From the NCBI GenBank assembly GCA_963719325.1, contig CAVRBW010000027.1:15619-79618 (forward strand): DNA of 64,000 bases, read 5' to 3'. Origin of the DNA: DATBLE01 sp963719325. Its GTDB lineage: Bacteria > Actinomycetota > Thermoleophilia > Gaiellales > Gaiellaceae. A program made the position numbers and the translations under genes. The notes beneath the pieces are model-generated. The model saw nothing but the letters and a program-made list of their open reading frames with translations, was not told the origin of the DNA and made no database searches. Shown here piece after piece: positions 6,778-16,338 of the stretch. Position 1 is the stretch's first letter; every line of letters begins with the position of its first letter.

Positions 6778-9291
6778 TCATACCGCCGCCCAGCTCTCGT
6801 CTTGCCGCTCGAAGCGGGCCCCGGTAGGCCCGGCGGAGACAGGGCCCGGCATCCCGACGACGTGGACGCTCGCCTGGGGATCGGCGGTGACCGTGAGCGC
6901 GGTGTGCTCCACGCGCAGCCGGACGCTGCTGCCGCGGAAGCGGACCCGCACCTCGAGCGCCGCCCAGTCCGCCGGGAGCCTCGGGTCGATCTGGAGCGCC
7001 TCCGGGGTCGGCCGCAGCCCCGCGAACCCGAACGCAAGGGCTTGCCAGACGCTTCCCATCGTCGCGAGGTGCAGCCCCTGCGACGTCGTGCCCGTGAGGT
7101 CGTCGAGATCGAGGCGACTCGCGGTGTGGAGGCTCTCGACCGCCCGCTCCAGCATCCCGGCACGCGCGAAGAGCGCGGCATGAATACCGGGCGAGAGCGA
7201 GCTGCCGTGGGTCGTCCGCGGCTCGTAGAAGAGCAGGTTCGTCAACAGGGAGCCAGGCTCCGCCTCGTCGGGGACGAGGTGGTGGAGCATCAGGACGTCG
7301 GTCTGCTTGAGGATCTGCGTTCGGCGCAGCCGCTTCCGCCCGACGAGGAGGTCCGCCGCCATCGGCCGGCGTGGGAGGTCGCTCTCGACCACGAGCGGCT
7401 CGAGCGCGAAGAATCCGGCGAACTGCTCGTAGAGACCCGTCTCGGGGTCGTAGCCGTCGACAAGCGCTTCGGCTGCTGCCAGCCACGTCGTTCGCTCGTC
7501 TTCGTCGACCCCGTCGAGGGCCGCTGCCTGGCGGAGGTTCCAGCGGGCCATCACGTTCGTGAAGGCGTTGTCGTCGACGGGCTCGTGGTACTCGTCCGGG
7601 CCGATCACGCCGTAGACGTGTCCGCGCCCGTCGGGGTCGAGCCGGATGCGCGAAGCCCAGTATCGCGCGCTCTCGACGAGAAGGTCGCGCCCGGGCCCGG
7701 CCGCGAACTCCTCGTCGCCGGTCCAGGCGACGTAGCAGGCGGCCGCCCAGGCGACGTCGGCGGTCAAGTGATCCTCGAGGAGACCCGTGCGGATCGGGAT
7801 CGCCTGCCCGGTTCGGTCGCGCGCGAGCAGGGGAGTGACGTCCTCACCCAACTCCGCCGACTCCCACGGGAAGCGCGCGCCGGCACGCCCCGCTTCCCTC
7901 GCCGCCGCCTGCGCCGCGGGTAGGCGGCGAATCCGGTATTCGAGCATCGCCCGTGCCGCCTGCGGGTGCGTCGCGGCGAGGAAGGGGAGCACGAAGACGT
8001 CGCCGTCCCAGAACACATGCCCGCGGTAGGCTCGCCCGCTCAGCCCCCGGGCGCCGACCGCAGCCTCGCCCGAGTCCGAGACCGTCGCCATCAGATGGAA
8101 GAGCGCGAAGCGGATCGCGAGCTGCAGCTCGGGATCTCCCTCGACGACGATGTCGGCGTCCTCCCAGCGCTGCGCCCAGGCGCAGCGGTGCTCGGCGAGG
8201 AGCCGATCGAAGCCGTCTCGCTCGGCTGCGACCAGGTCGGGGATCGCAAGATCCAGCCGGGGCGGCCCGTGATCGGCCCGGTAGACGGCGATCCGGTCGA
8301 GCCGGCGATGGGACCCGCGCTCGACATGCTCCTCGACCGCCGCGGTGGCCACGTGACCGGTGGTCGCGCTCATGCCGGCCAGCGTGATGTGCCCCTCACG
8401 ACCCATCTGCGCCGCCGCGCTCTCGACGCCGACGAGCGGCTCCTTCTCCGCCTGCGGCTGCGCAGCACCCTCCGCTCTCAGCACGGCGGACCCCGGCCGG
8501 GCAAGCGACGAGAAGAGGACCGCCGACAGGTTGCTGTCGTCGGCGAGCCGGAGGTCCTGCCGGACCAGGCCGGCTCGAAGATCGAGCACGCGCCGGATGT
8601 TCCCCGGGTCGACCTCGCCCGGGAGGAGGTTCCAGGCCACGCATTCCCGAAGCGACGTTTCCGGACCGTCGCCGTCGTAGAGGGCGGCGAAGACGCGCGG
8701 CGTCGCGGCCGGATGCCCGGCGACCGGGGAGCCGGTCGTCCCCAGCAGCCCGTCGGCCAGCGTCAGCAAGACCGCCTGCGCCGGTTCGCGCTCGGGATCG
8801 ACGCCGTCGACCGCCAGGCTCCAGCCGGGCTCCGCCGCGACTCGAGGCAGCTCACGCTGCTCCCGCCGGGCGAGCTGGTCTTCGAGGAGCTCCAGGAGCG
8901 CGAACTCGTGGCCGATCACCAGAACGTCGTGAGAACCGATTCCCCGGACCCAGAACTCCTGCAGCAGCCGACCCACAGAACCGGCGTCTGAGGCGAGGTG
9001 CCGGCCCAGGACGCGCGGGCCCTCGGGGCCGACGGCGAAGACCTCCGACCCGCGGTTCGGGCACAGGTAGAGACGGCCCGGCCCGGCCGGCCGCGCGCCG
9101 AGCCGGCCGTCGACCTCGTCGACGTTCGTCTCGCCGACGATGCCGACGTCGAAGCCGCGCCCGCACAGACCCTCGACCACCCGTCTGAGACGGTCTGCCG
9201 GAGCCTCGCGGTCGTTCACCGCATCCCAATCGAATACCGCCGCTTCGAAGCGGCGGTCGAGGAGCTCATCGGTGGGAGCGGGGTTCTGCAT
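6778..9291 (-). CDS. GH65 glycoside phosphorylase with a degenerate N-terminal HAD domain
   Basis: An 837-residue paralogue of the protein at 1468-4278. ATG 9291 is chosen because a TAGGGT hexamer ends seven bases before it and it matches the family N-terminus. The GH65 part is intact: HVFWDGDVFVLPF, GPDEYHEPVDDNAFTN (Glu567 predicted general acid), KQTDVLMLHHLVP and THGSSLSPG. The HAD part is eroded: FDWDGT has become FDWDAV, GDEFG has become GHEFA, and a middle stretch present in the paralogue is missing. Phosphatase activity is therefore unlikely while phosphorylase activity is plausible. The substrate is unknown; kojibiose, trehalose or maltose phosphorylase are all possible for this family. 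Confidence 0.85.
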   Translation of the reverse strand: MQNPAPTDELLDRRFEAAVFDWDAVNDREAPADRLRRVVEGLCGRGFDVGIVGETNVDEVDGRLGARPAGPGRLYLCPNRGSEVFAVGPEGPRVLGRHLASDAGSVGRLLQEFWVRGIGSHDVLVIGHEFALLELLEDQLARREQRELPRVAAEPGWSLAVDGVDPEREPAQAVLLTLADGLLGTTGSPVAGHPAATPRVFAALYDGDGPETSLRECVAWNLLPGEVDPGNIRRVLDLRAGLVRQDLRLADDSNLSAVLFSSLARPGSAVLRAEGAAQPQAEKEPLVGVESAAAQMGREGHITLAGMSATTGHVATAAVEEHVERGSHRRLDRIAVYRADHGPPRLDLAIPDLVAAERDGFDRLLAEHRCAWAQRWEDADIVVEGDPELQLAIRFALFHLMATVSDSGEAAVGARGLSGRAYRGHVFWDGDVFVLPFLAATHPQAARAMLEYRIRRLPAAQAAAREAGRAGARFPWESAELGEDVTPLLARDRTGQAIPIRTGLLEDHLTADVAWAAACYVAWTGDEEFAAGPGRDLLVESARYWASRIRLDPDGRGHVYGVIGPDEYHEPVDDNAFTNVMARWNLRQAAALDGVDEDERTTWLAAAEALVDGYDPETGLYEQFAGFFALEPLVVESDLPRRPMAADLLVGRKRLRRTQILKQTDVLMLHHLVPDEAEPGSLLTNLLFYEPRTTHGSSLSPGIHAALFARAGMLERAVESLHTASRLDLDDLTGTTSQGLHLATMGSVWQALAFGFAGLRPTPEALQIDPRLPADWAALEVRVRFRGSSVRLRVEHTALTVTADPQASVHVVGMPGPVSAGPTGARFERQDESWAAV

Positions 9292-9298
9292 CGCTCTC

Positions 9299-9304
9299 AC
9301 CCTA
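9299..9304 (-). promoter_or_regulatory. -10 element for the GH65 paralogue
   Basis: TAGGGT on the minus strand, seven bases before ATG 9291, consistent with a leaderless transcript. It abuts the large palindrome that begins at 9304. Confidence 0.45.
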
Positions 9305-9468
9305 GATGGTTGATCGGTAATTCCCGTTGATGCGGGGATGGCTGAGACCAAGCCGGGGACGCCGCCCGTCCGAGGTCGTATCGGGAATACGGGCGAGGAC
9401 GGGTGGCGTCAGCCGGCGCCGTGTCTCAGCCACCAGCCGCGCGGCGAGGAATTATCGATCAACCATCT
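9304..9468. repeat. 165-bp long imperfect palindrome
   Basis: The outer 21 bases (9304-9324 and 9448-9468) are inverted copies with one mismatch; further in, ggctgagac pairs with gtctcagcc, and ccggggacgccgcccgtcc faces ggacgggtggcgtcagccgg. Nearly the whole interval can fold as one hairpin about 80 bp long. It fills most of the gap between the GH65 paralogue and the ATPase gene. No open reading frame or target-site duplication is visible. It could be a MITE-like element, a cruciform or a structured RNA. Confidence 0.75.
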
Positions 9469-9544
9469 CGATGCCGCGCCCGCCACTTCAAGGGTGCCGG
9501 GCCACGCGTGTCACTCAGCGTGACCGAGGGGACTAAATTACGCA

Positions 9545-9571
9545 TTGAAGCGTTATGCAGTTCTGTATAAT
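9545..9571 (+). promoter_or_regulatory. Promoter of the ATPase-nuclease pair
   Basis: A perfect TATAAT at 9566-9571 is preceded by TTGAAG at 9545-9550 (15-base spacing). GTG 9578 follows the TATAAT by six bases, so transcription would begin at or next to the start codon. The local AT-rich stretch is unusual in this GC-rich window. Confidence 0.7.
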
Positions 9572-9577
9572 CCAACC

Positions 9578-10720
9578 GTGGCAGCTCTCTCCAACCCCTT
9601 CCGCTACGGCGGCGTCGCCCGCGGCGAGTACTTCACCGACCGGGACCGCGAGCTCGCTGCGCTGAGCGCCGACATCCGCGGCGGCCAGGACGTCGTGATC
9701 ATCTCCCGCCGCCGGATGGGCAAGACCTCGCTGATCGAGGAGGTGAGCGAGCAGCTTCGGGCCGAGAAGATGCTCGTCGCCTACCTCGATCTCTACGGGT
9801 CGCCGACGAAGGAGGTGCTGGCGGACGACCTCGCCCAGTCGCTCTCGGACGGGCTGCTCTCGCCGATCGAGCGGACGACCGACAAGATCCGCGGCTGGTT
9901 CTCGCACCTCTCCGTCCAGCCGCGGGTGACCGTCCGCGAGGACGGCATGCCGCAGTTCGAGTTCCTCGGCTACGAGCGCAAGGAAGATGCAGACACGCTG
10001 CTCGACGGACTGCTGGAGCTGCCCGGCGAGGTCGCCGCGCGCGGCCACCGCGTGTGCGTGGTGCTCGACGAGTTCCAGGAGGTCGTGCGGATCGACCCGA
10101 AGCTCCCCGGCCGCGTGCGGGCCGCGTTCCAGCAGCAGCCGGAGGTCGCGCACGTCTATCTCGGATCGAAGCGGCACATGATGGAGCCGCTGTTCATGGA
10201 GCGCGCGGCGCCCCTCTACCGCTCCGCGAAGCCGATGCTGCTCGGCGCGATCGAGCCCGAGGTCTTCGCCGGCTTCCTCCGCGAGCGGTTCGTTGCCGGC
10301 GGCGTGAAGATCGCCGACGAGCAGCTGGAGCGGATCCTGGCGCTGAGCGGCGGGCTGCCGTACGAGACCCAGGAGCTCTGCTCGTACGTCTGGACCGAGG
10401 CGAAGCTCGCGGGCGTCGCGATCGACGACGAACTGATCGAGCACGCGCTGCACACGCTCGTCGACGCCGAGGGGGCGCGCTATACCGCGATCTGGGACCG
10501 GCTTCCGGGCGCCCAGCGCGCGCTCCTCCGCGCCCTGGCGCGCGAGCCGGGCCGCGTCTACAGCGAGGGGTACCGAACGCGCCACAAGCTCGGCTCGGCA
10601 TCGAGCGTCCAGCGCGCGCTGGCCGGACTGGAGAAGCTCGACCTGGTCGATTCGAGCGAGGGTGGCGGCCAGGCGCTGGCCGACGTCTTCATGCGCGTCT
10701 GGCTGGGTCGCGTCGACTGA
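9578..10720 (+). CDS. AAA-type ATPase with C-terminal winged helix (archaeal-ATPase-like)
   Basis: 380 residues from GTG 9578; an earlier TTG at 9545 lies within the promoter. The N-terminus (NPFRYGGVARGEYFTDRDRE) is typical of the ATPase_2/STAND-related group. Walker A reads SRRRMGKTSL, Walker B CVVLDEFQEV, and a sensor-like HVYLGSKRHMMEPLF follows. Residues after about 300 form a winged-helix-like region (RVYSEGYRTRHKLGSASSVQRAL). Such ATPases often pair with a PD-(D/E)XK nuclease, and one is found 55 bases downstream. Likely role: an NTP-driven sensor or switch acting on nucleic acid, possibly in defence against foreign DNA; this is inferred from family and context. Confidence 0.8.
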   Translation: MAALSNPFRYGGVARGEYFTDRDRELAALSADIRGGQDVVIISRRRMGKTSLIEEVSEQLRAEKMLVAYLDLYGSPTKEVLADDLAQSLSDGLLSPIERTTDKIRGWFSHLSVQPRVTVREDGMPQFEFLGYERKEDADTLLDGLLELPGEVAARGHRVCVVLDEFQEVVRIDPKLPGRVRAAFQQQPEVAHVYLGSKRHMMEPLFMERAAPLYRSAKPMLLGAIEPEVFAGFLRERFVAGGVKIADEQLERILALSGGLPYETQELCSYVWTEAKLAGVAIDDELIEHALHTLVDAEGARYTAIWDRLPGAQRALLRALAREPGRVYSEGYRTRHKLGSASSVQRALAGLEKLDLVDSSEGGGQALADVFMRVWLGRVD

Positions 10721-10775
10721 TACCCGGGATCGAAGAGGGATCAAGCTTTCGCGCGGCGTTGCCGACGCAAGACTG

Positions 10776-11181
10776 ATGCTCGCCGGGGACCCGCGCTTCG
10801 AGGCGATCGACGCCATGACCAGCAAGGACTTCGAGTTCGCCCTCGTCGATCTCTTCGAGCTGCTCCAGTACGAGGACGTGCAGCGGATCGGTACGTTCGA
10901 AGACGACGCCGATCTGATCGTCGTCGAGGACGGGGAGCGAATCGCCGTCCAGGCGAAGCACGCGTCCATGCCTGTTCGGATCGAAACCGTCCAGCCGCTG
11001 GTCGACGGGATGCGGCGCTACGGGTGTGTTCGCGGTCTGATCGTCACGAACAGCTTCTTCACCGACGAGGCGATCGCCTTCGCGCGGGAGTGCGGGGATC
11101 GAGCTCTGGGACCGCGAGATTCTCGCCCAGTACATCGACGGCGAAGAGCCTTCGGCCCTGGCTGTCGATCAGGCTCGCTAA
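10776..11181 (+). CDS. Mrr-like PD-(D/E)XK restriction endonuclease domain protein, frameshifted
   Basis: ATG 10776 begins MLAGDPRFEAIDAMTSKDFE, the usual entry of Mrr_cat nucleases; ATG 10815 is an alternative. The catalytic core is seen as DDADLIVVEDGERIAVQAKH, that is the D...QxK form of the PD-(D/E)XK motif, followed by RGLIVTNSFFTDEAIAFARECG. At that point the frame breaks in a run of four Gs (11094-11097). Removing one G restores IELWDREILAQYIDGEEPSA and a TAA at 11179-11181, giving about 134 residues. As read, the protein ends in unrelated sequence. It follows the ATPase gene on the same strand. Probable DNA nuclease partner of that ATPase. Confidence 0.7.
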
Positions 11182-11229
11182 CCTGATCGCTGCACCGTCG
11201 CGGCAGCTGACTCCAAAACGCTCGATCCG

Positions 11230-12807
11230 GTGACCGACGCGCACGTGCGACATCGACCTCGCTTGAAGACGCGCCTCATCCTGGCCGTCGGGCTCGGCAT
11301 GGCGGCGCTTGTGGGTCTTGCCCCCGGTGCGACCGCGGGCCGGGGCGTGACTGCAGGCGTTCCGATCGTGGGCATCGCCGACGACGCGCCCAAGTACGCC
11401 GACGACGGCGGCGCGTCCATGTGGGGTCAGCTCCGCGCGCTCGGCATGCGGGAGGCCCGGATCTCGGTCGACTTCGACCCCGAGCAGCCGAAGAAGATCC
11501 AGGAGAAGCCGTTCCTCGACCGCTCGATCGACAAGGCCGCCGCCGACGGGGTCACGGTCGTCTTCTCGGTCTATCCGCACGTGCCGCGCGCGCTCGCGAC
11601 CGACACCGACACGCGCGTCGCCAACTTCGGCGCCTACCTGGCGCTGCTTGCGCGCACCTACCCCGAGGTGAAGAAGTACATCGTCCTGAACGAGCCGAAC
11701 GAGGCCTACTTCTTCGCGCCGCAGTACAGCGGGCGCCAGAACGTCTCCGCGGCCGTCGCCTACAAGGCGCTCGTCGCGGGCTACGACCGGCTGAAGGCGG
11801 TCGATCCGAGCATCACCGTGGTCGGCCTCGGGCTTTCGCCCGACGGAAACGGCGTGACGTCGACTCCGCCGGTGCGCTTCATCAAGGCGCTCGGCGACGC
11901 CTACCGGGCCAGCGGCCGGAAGAAGCCGATCATGGACGAGCTCGCGTACCACATCCACCCGCGCGACTCGCGGACGTTCGACGACAGGACACACTTCAAG
12001 TGGCCGAACGGCGGCCCCGCCGACCTGAACCGGATCAAGCAGGCGGTCTGGGATGCCTTTCACGGCACCGCCCAACCGACCTTCGCCGAGGGCAAGACCG
12101 ACGAGACGAGCAGCGAACCGCTCCGCTTCGTGCTCGCCGAGGTCGCCGTGCAGGTGGGGATCCCGGAATCGCTTGCGTCCAGCTACACGAACGCTGAGAA
12201 CGTCCCGGTCGCCGACGAGGCCTGGCAGGCGAAGGCCTACCCCGCGCTCCTTCGCTCGTTCGCCTGCGACCCGGATGTCGCCGACGTATTGCTCTTCCTG
12301 CTGATCGACCAGCCCGACCTCAAGCGCTACCAGAGCGGCCTCCTGCGCATCGACGGCTCGAAGCGGCCGTCGTTCGACTCCGTTCGGGCGGCGATCCCCA
12401 AGCTCGGCAGCTGCGGGACGAAGCGGACGTGGCGACATGCCCTACGGGTGACCGGCGCCCGGGCTGCGTTCGGAACCAAGACGAAGCTCCGGATCTTCCA
12501 GACCGTCTTCGGCGTAAGCGTGACCGCCGGCGAGGACGCGACCGCCAAGGCCGGCCTCTTCGCAGCCGCCGGCCCGAAGGTGCCGATCGACCGGAAGAAG
12601 CTCAACCTCGCGCTGAGCCATGCAGGTCGTGCTGACGGCCCGCTGCTCTATGCCACCGCGCGGATCAGGGCCCGCTTCCTGCCGCGGATCCAGGTGCACG
12701 GGACGCTCCGGCCCGGCTACTACCGCTGGGTCGTGCGTATCCGCGCGACGATGAACACCGGGCGCGTCAGCCTGATCGTCGGGCCGGTCTTCCGCGTCAC
12801 CGGCTGA
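11230..12807 (+). CDS. Secreted clan GH-A-like TIM-barrel glycoside hydrolase
   Basis: 525 residues from GTG 11230. A basic N-terminus and hydrophobic core (LILAVGLGMAALVGLAPGATAG) form a signal peptide ending near residue 36. The barrel contains MREARISVDFD, VVFSVYPH, KKYIVLNEPNEAYF with the probable acid/base Glu in NEP, ELAYHIHPR and RFVLAEVAVQVG with a possible nucleophile Glu. The pattern fits clan GH-A (cellulase- or GH39-like) enzymes. The C-terminal 120 residues (after about 405) look like a beta-sandwich with KKLNLALSHAGRADG and YYRWVVRIRATMN. Substrate unknown, presumably an extracellular polysaccharide. It is single, with a hairpin after its stop. Confidence 0.72.
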   Translation: MTDAHVRHRPRLKTRLILAVGLGMAALVGLAPGATAGRGVTAGVPIVGIADDAPKYADDGGASMWGQLRALGMREARISVDFDPEQPKKIQEKPFLDRSIDKAAADGVTVVFSVYPHVPRALATDTDTRVANFGAYLALLARTYPEVKKYIVLNEPNEAYFFAPQYSGRQNVSAAVAYKALVAGYDRLKAVDPSITVVGLGLSPDGNGVTSTPPVRFIKALGDAYRASGRKKPIMDELAYHIHPRDSRTFDDRTHFKWPNGGPADLNRIKQAVWDAFHGTAQPTFAEGKTDETSSEPLRFVLAEVAVQVGIPESLASSYTNAENVPVADEAWQAKAYPALLRSFACDPDVADVLLFLLIDQPDLKRYQSGLLRIDGSKRPSFDSVRAAIPKLGSCGTKRTWRHALRVTGARAAFGTKTKLRIFQTVFGVSVTAGEDATAKAGLFAAAGPKVPIDRKKLNLALSHAGRADGPLLYATARIRARFLPRIQVHGTLRPGYYRWVVRIRATMNTGRVSLIVGPVFRVTG

Positions 12808-12810
12808 GGA

Positions 12811-12836
12811 GGAGGCGCCGCCGGAGCGGCGCCTCC
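12811..12836. terminator. Hairpin between convergent genes
   Basis: Perfect 10-bp inverted repeat ggaggcgccg / cggcgcctcc with a six-base loop, placed between the hydrolase and the leftward ArsR-SRPBCC gene. No T-run follows on either strand. Confidence 0.5.
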
Positions 12837-12846
12837 AGGCAGCACG

Positions 12847-13620
12847 TCAGGCAGCCGAGCTCGACGCGTCCGTGTAGAGCAGGGAGCCGGGCGTCGTCAG
12901 CAGCTCTCCGGTCTCGAGCAGTGTCTTCAGGCCGGAGAGGATCTGCGGCCAGCCGCCGTAGAGCTCGTCGTTGGCGCCCTCGCGAAGCTGGTCGTGCGTG
13001 ACGACGAGCTTGCAGGTGTCACCAACGGGCTCGATCTCCCAGGTCACGCGCGAGGTCCCCTCCGCCTTTACGTCGTCACTCCAGAGGGCGTTGAAGCTCT
13101 GGACGAGCCGCCGCGGCGGATCGACCTCGAGGTTCTCGCCGGTCGCGATCTCGGCGGCTCCCGGGACCGACGCCGTATAGCTCGAGCCGGGCGTGTAGTC
13201 CGAGTGGGTCTCGATGCCGTAGCTGTACTTCGCCCTCGTCTTGGGATCGGTGATCGCCTCCCAGAGCCGCTCGGGCGTCGTCTTGATGTAGATCTCGAAC
13301 ACCTTCTCCATGCGTTCCCCCTCGAGGTCGTGTTTGAGAGCGCTGAGGCCCGCGGCCCAGGGCTCGGCGAACTTGCTCACCCACCGGTCGTGGACGAGCC
13401 GGATGGGCACGGAGTTCAGGAAGTGGAGCTTCTCGCGACCGCGTCGGCGCGTGACCACGAGATGCGCCTCCTCGAGCACCTTCAGGTGCTTCATCACGCC
13501 GAATCGCGACATCGGCAACCGCTGCTCGAGCGCGCTGAGGGTCTGGCCGTCCTCCTTGAAGAGCTCGTCGAGCAACCTTCGGCGTGTCGGGTCGGAGAGG
13601 GCTCTGAACACCGCGTCCAT
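12847..13620 (-). CDS. ArsR-family regulator fused to an SRPBCC (AHSA1) domain
   Basis: 257 residues from ATG 13620. Residues 1 to about 95 are an ArsR winged helix: MDAVFRALSDPTRRRLLDEL, LPMSRFGVMKHLKVLEEA and the wing VVTRRRGREKLHFLN. Residues from about 103 (MEKVFEIYIKTTPERLWEAI) form an Activator-of-Hsp90-homologue-type SRPBCC domain with SRVTWEIEPVGDTCKLVVTHDQL and a C-terminal helix GGWPQILSGLKTLLETGE. These proteins are often encoded as separate adjacent genes; here they are one chain, suggesting the SRPBCC part senses a hydrophobic ligand. The promoter carries a palindrome between its -35 and -10, pointing to autorepression. The ligand is unknown. Confidence 0.88.
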   Translation of the reverse strand: MDAVFRALSDPTRRRLLDELFKEDGQTLSALEQRLPMSRFGVMKHLKVLEEAHLVVTRRRGREKLHFLNSVPIRLVHDRWVSKFAEPWAAGLSALKHDLEGERMEKVFEIYIKTTPERLWEAITDPKTRAKYSYGIETHSDYTPGSSYTASVPGAAEIATGENLEVDPPRRLVQSFNALWSDDVKAEGTSRVTWEIEPVGDTCKLVVTHDQLREGANDELYGGWPQILSGLKTLLETGELLTTPGSLLYTDASSSAA

Positions 13621-13628
13621 GGCCCGGG

Positions 13629-13658
13629 ACAATACGTGACCATTCGGTCACATGTCAA
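13629..13658 (-). promoter_or_regulatory. Promoter with embedded ArsR operator
   Basis: On the minus strand TTGACA (13653-13658) and TATTGT (13629-13634) are 18 bases apart. Between them lies the perfect inverted repeat gtgacc-attc-ggtcac (13636-13651, plus-strand reading), a GTGACC-N4-GGTCAC operator that would block RNA polymerase when bound. The ATG follows the -10 by eight bases, so the transcript is probably leaderless. Confidence 0.75.
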
Positions 13659-13663
13659 CCGTA

Positions 13664-13804
13664 TTAAGGGCCGGCGGTTTTCTGCCCGCGCGCAGCTGCC
13701 AACTCGGCGCTGATTCGATCCATGTGGGCCTGCAGCTGTTGCACCCGAGCGGCACGCGCCTTTCGCCAAGCGCGATATTCCTCAGGAGTCCATTTCTTCT
13801 TCAT
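13664..13804 (-). CDS. Tiny basic hypothetical protein
   Basis: A 46-residue helical protein starting MKKKWTPEEYRAWRKARAAR and continuing VQQLQAHMDRISAELAAARG. It overlaps the preceding small gene by 23 bases on the same strand, which suggests a two-gene unit. Its charge pattern resembles a single amphipathic helix. No known family. It could be a chance frame, but the good ATG and tidy composition favour coding. Confidence 0.45.
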   Translation of the reverse strand: MKKKWTPEEYRAWRKARAARVQQLQAHMDRISAELAAARGQKTAGP

Positions 13805-13925
13805 CGTCTCCCTCATCGTAGCCGCCCAGGATCGCGAGAATCTGCTGCGTATCGGTGACGATGTCGGAGAGCGCCCCCATGATCGCCAACACCTCGCCGC
13901 GATAGATCCCTTGCTCTTCATCCAC
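13782..13925 (-). CDS. Tiny acidic hypothetical protein
   Basis: GTG 13925 encodes 47 residues: MDEEQGIYRGEVLAIMGALS, then DIVTDTQQILAILGGYDEGD and an acidic tail. Short helical proteins with this layout (one helix then an acidic tail) are common in Actinobacteria and have no assigned function. It is divergent from gltX with 44 bases between the starts, and overlaps the basic partner downstream, so the pair may interact by charge. Confidence 0.5.
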   Translation of the reverse strand: MDEEQGIYRGEVLAIMGALSDIVTDTQQILAILGGYDEGDDEEEMDS

Positions 13926-14924
13926 GACGACAGGGTGCGGGCAGCGCCGGCGTGGCGCAAGATGGCCGTATGAAACGGGTCCGCTTCGCACCGAGCCCGA
14001 CCGGGACGCTGCACATCGGCAACGCTCTCTCCGCCGTCGCCAACCGGCACTACGGCGACTGGCTGCTGCTCCGGATCGACGACACCGACGCGACGCGGAA
14101 CGTCGCGGGCGGGGAGGAGGCGATCGTCGAGGATCTCCGCTGGCTCGGTGTCGCGTGGGACGAAGGGCCCGTGAGGCAGAGCGAACGCAGCGGGCGTTAC
14201 CGCGAGGCTGCGGCGCAGCTCGATACCGATCGGTTCGAAGGCACGACGCTGCTGCGCGAGGACGGCACGGCGACCTACCAACTCGCGACCGTGGTCGACG
14301 ACATCGATTTCGGGATCACGCACGTCGTCAGGGGGAACGACCATCGGCCGAACGAGCCGATCCACCGGCGGCTGCACGAGGCGCTCGGCACCCGGCCGCC
14401 CGAGTACGTCCACCACGGGCTGATCCTCGGGCCGGACGGCAAGAAGCTCGCGAAGCGAGCCGAGGGCGCAACGGTCGCCTCGCTCCGCGAAGCGGGCATT
14501 CCGGCCGAGGCCGTGCGCGGCTACCTCGACGAGCTCGGCATCCCACGGCACGACGTGCATCTCGACCTGCCGCGGATCCGGAGACTCGCGATCGAGGGGA
14601 TCGAGGCGATGAGCGACCAGGAGCTCGCCGATCGGGTGGGGGTCGATGCGCAGTACGTCGCGGTCATGCGTGGCGCCCGAGACCTGAACGAGGCGCGCCG
14701 GTTCGTCGAGGACTTGCTGCATCCGGAGGAGGTAGGGGTGAGCGATCCCGAGACGCTGGCGCGGTTCAAGGAACTGGCCGACCTCCAGCCGCGCGAGCTG
14801 CTGCGGGAGTTGAAGGCGGCCGGCGGGAATCTGCGCGGCCTGCGTCTCGCGCTCACCGGTCGCACCACGGGTCCCGAGCTCTCCGCGATACTGGCTGCGC
14901 TGCCCAAGGAGGAAGCACTGCGCC

Positions 14925-16202
<1,278 letters not shown>

Positions 16203-16226
16203 CGTCGCTCGCCTTTAGCTCGCTCC

Positions 16227-16302
16227 CGTGGGGGAACCAGATTTCCCCCACGTTCCCCCTTCTTTTCGAGGCCGATGTCTATGGGGAACCTCCCGGTTCC
16301 CC
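16227..16302. repeat. Two GGGGAACC-type hairpins between cysS and rlmB
   Basis: First hairpin: cgtgggggaa (16227-16236) with ttcccccacg (16243-16252), perfect over 10 bp. Second: ggggaacc (16283-16290) with ggttcccc (16295-16302), perfect over 8 bp. A third relative lies at 38798-38816. They may end cysS transcripts or be members of a small dispersed repeat family. Confidence 0.6.
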
Positions 16303-16338
16303 CGGCCCTCTCCCCGGTCTCCGGCCGAAGGTCGGCCG

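Noticed and set aside
1365..9470. Shared word tggttgatc upstream of both HAD-GH65 genes as a common operator
   Set aside because: A nine-base match can arise by chance and the second instance belongs to the large palindrome.
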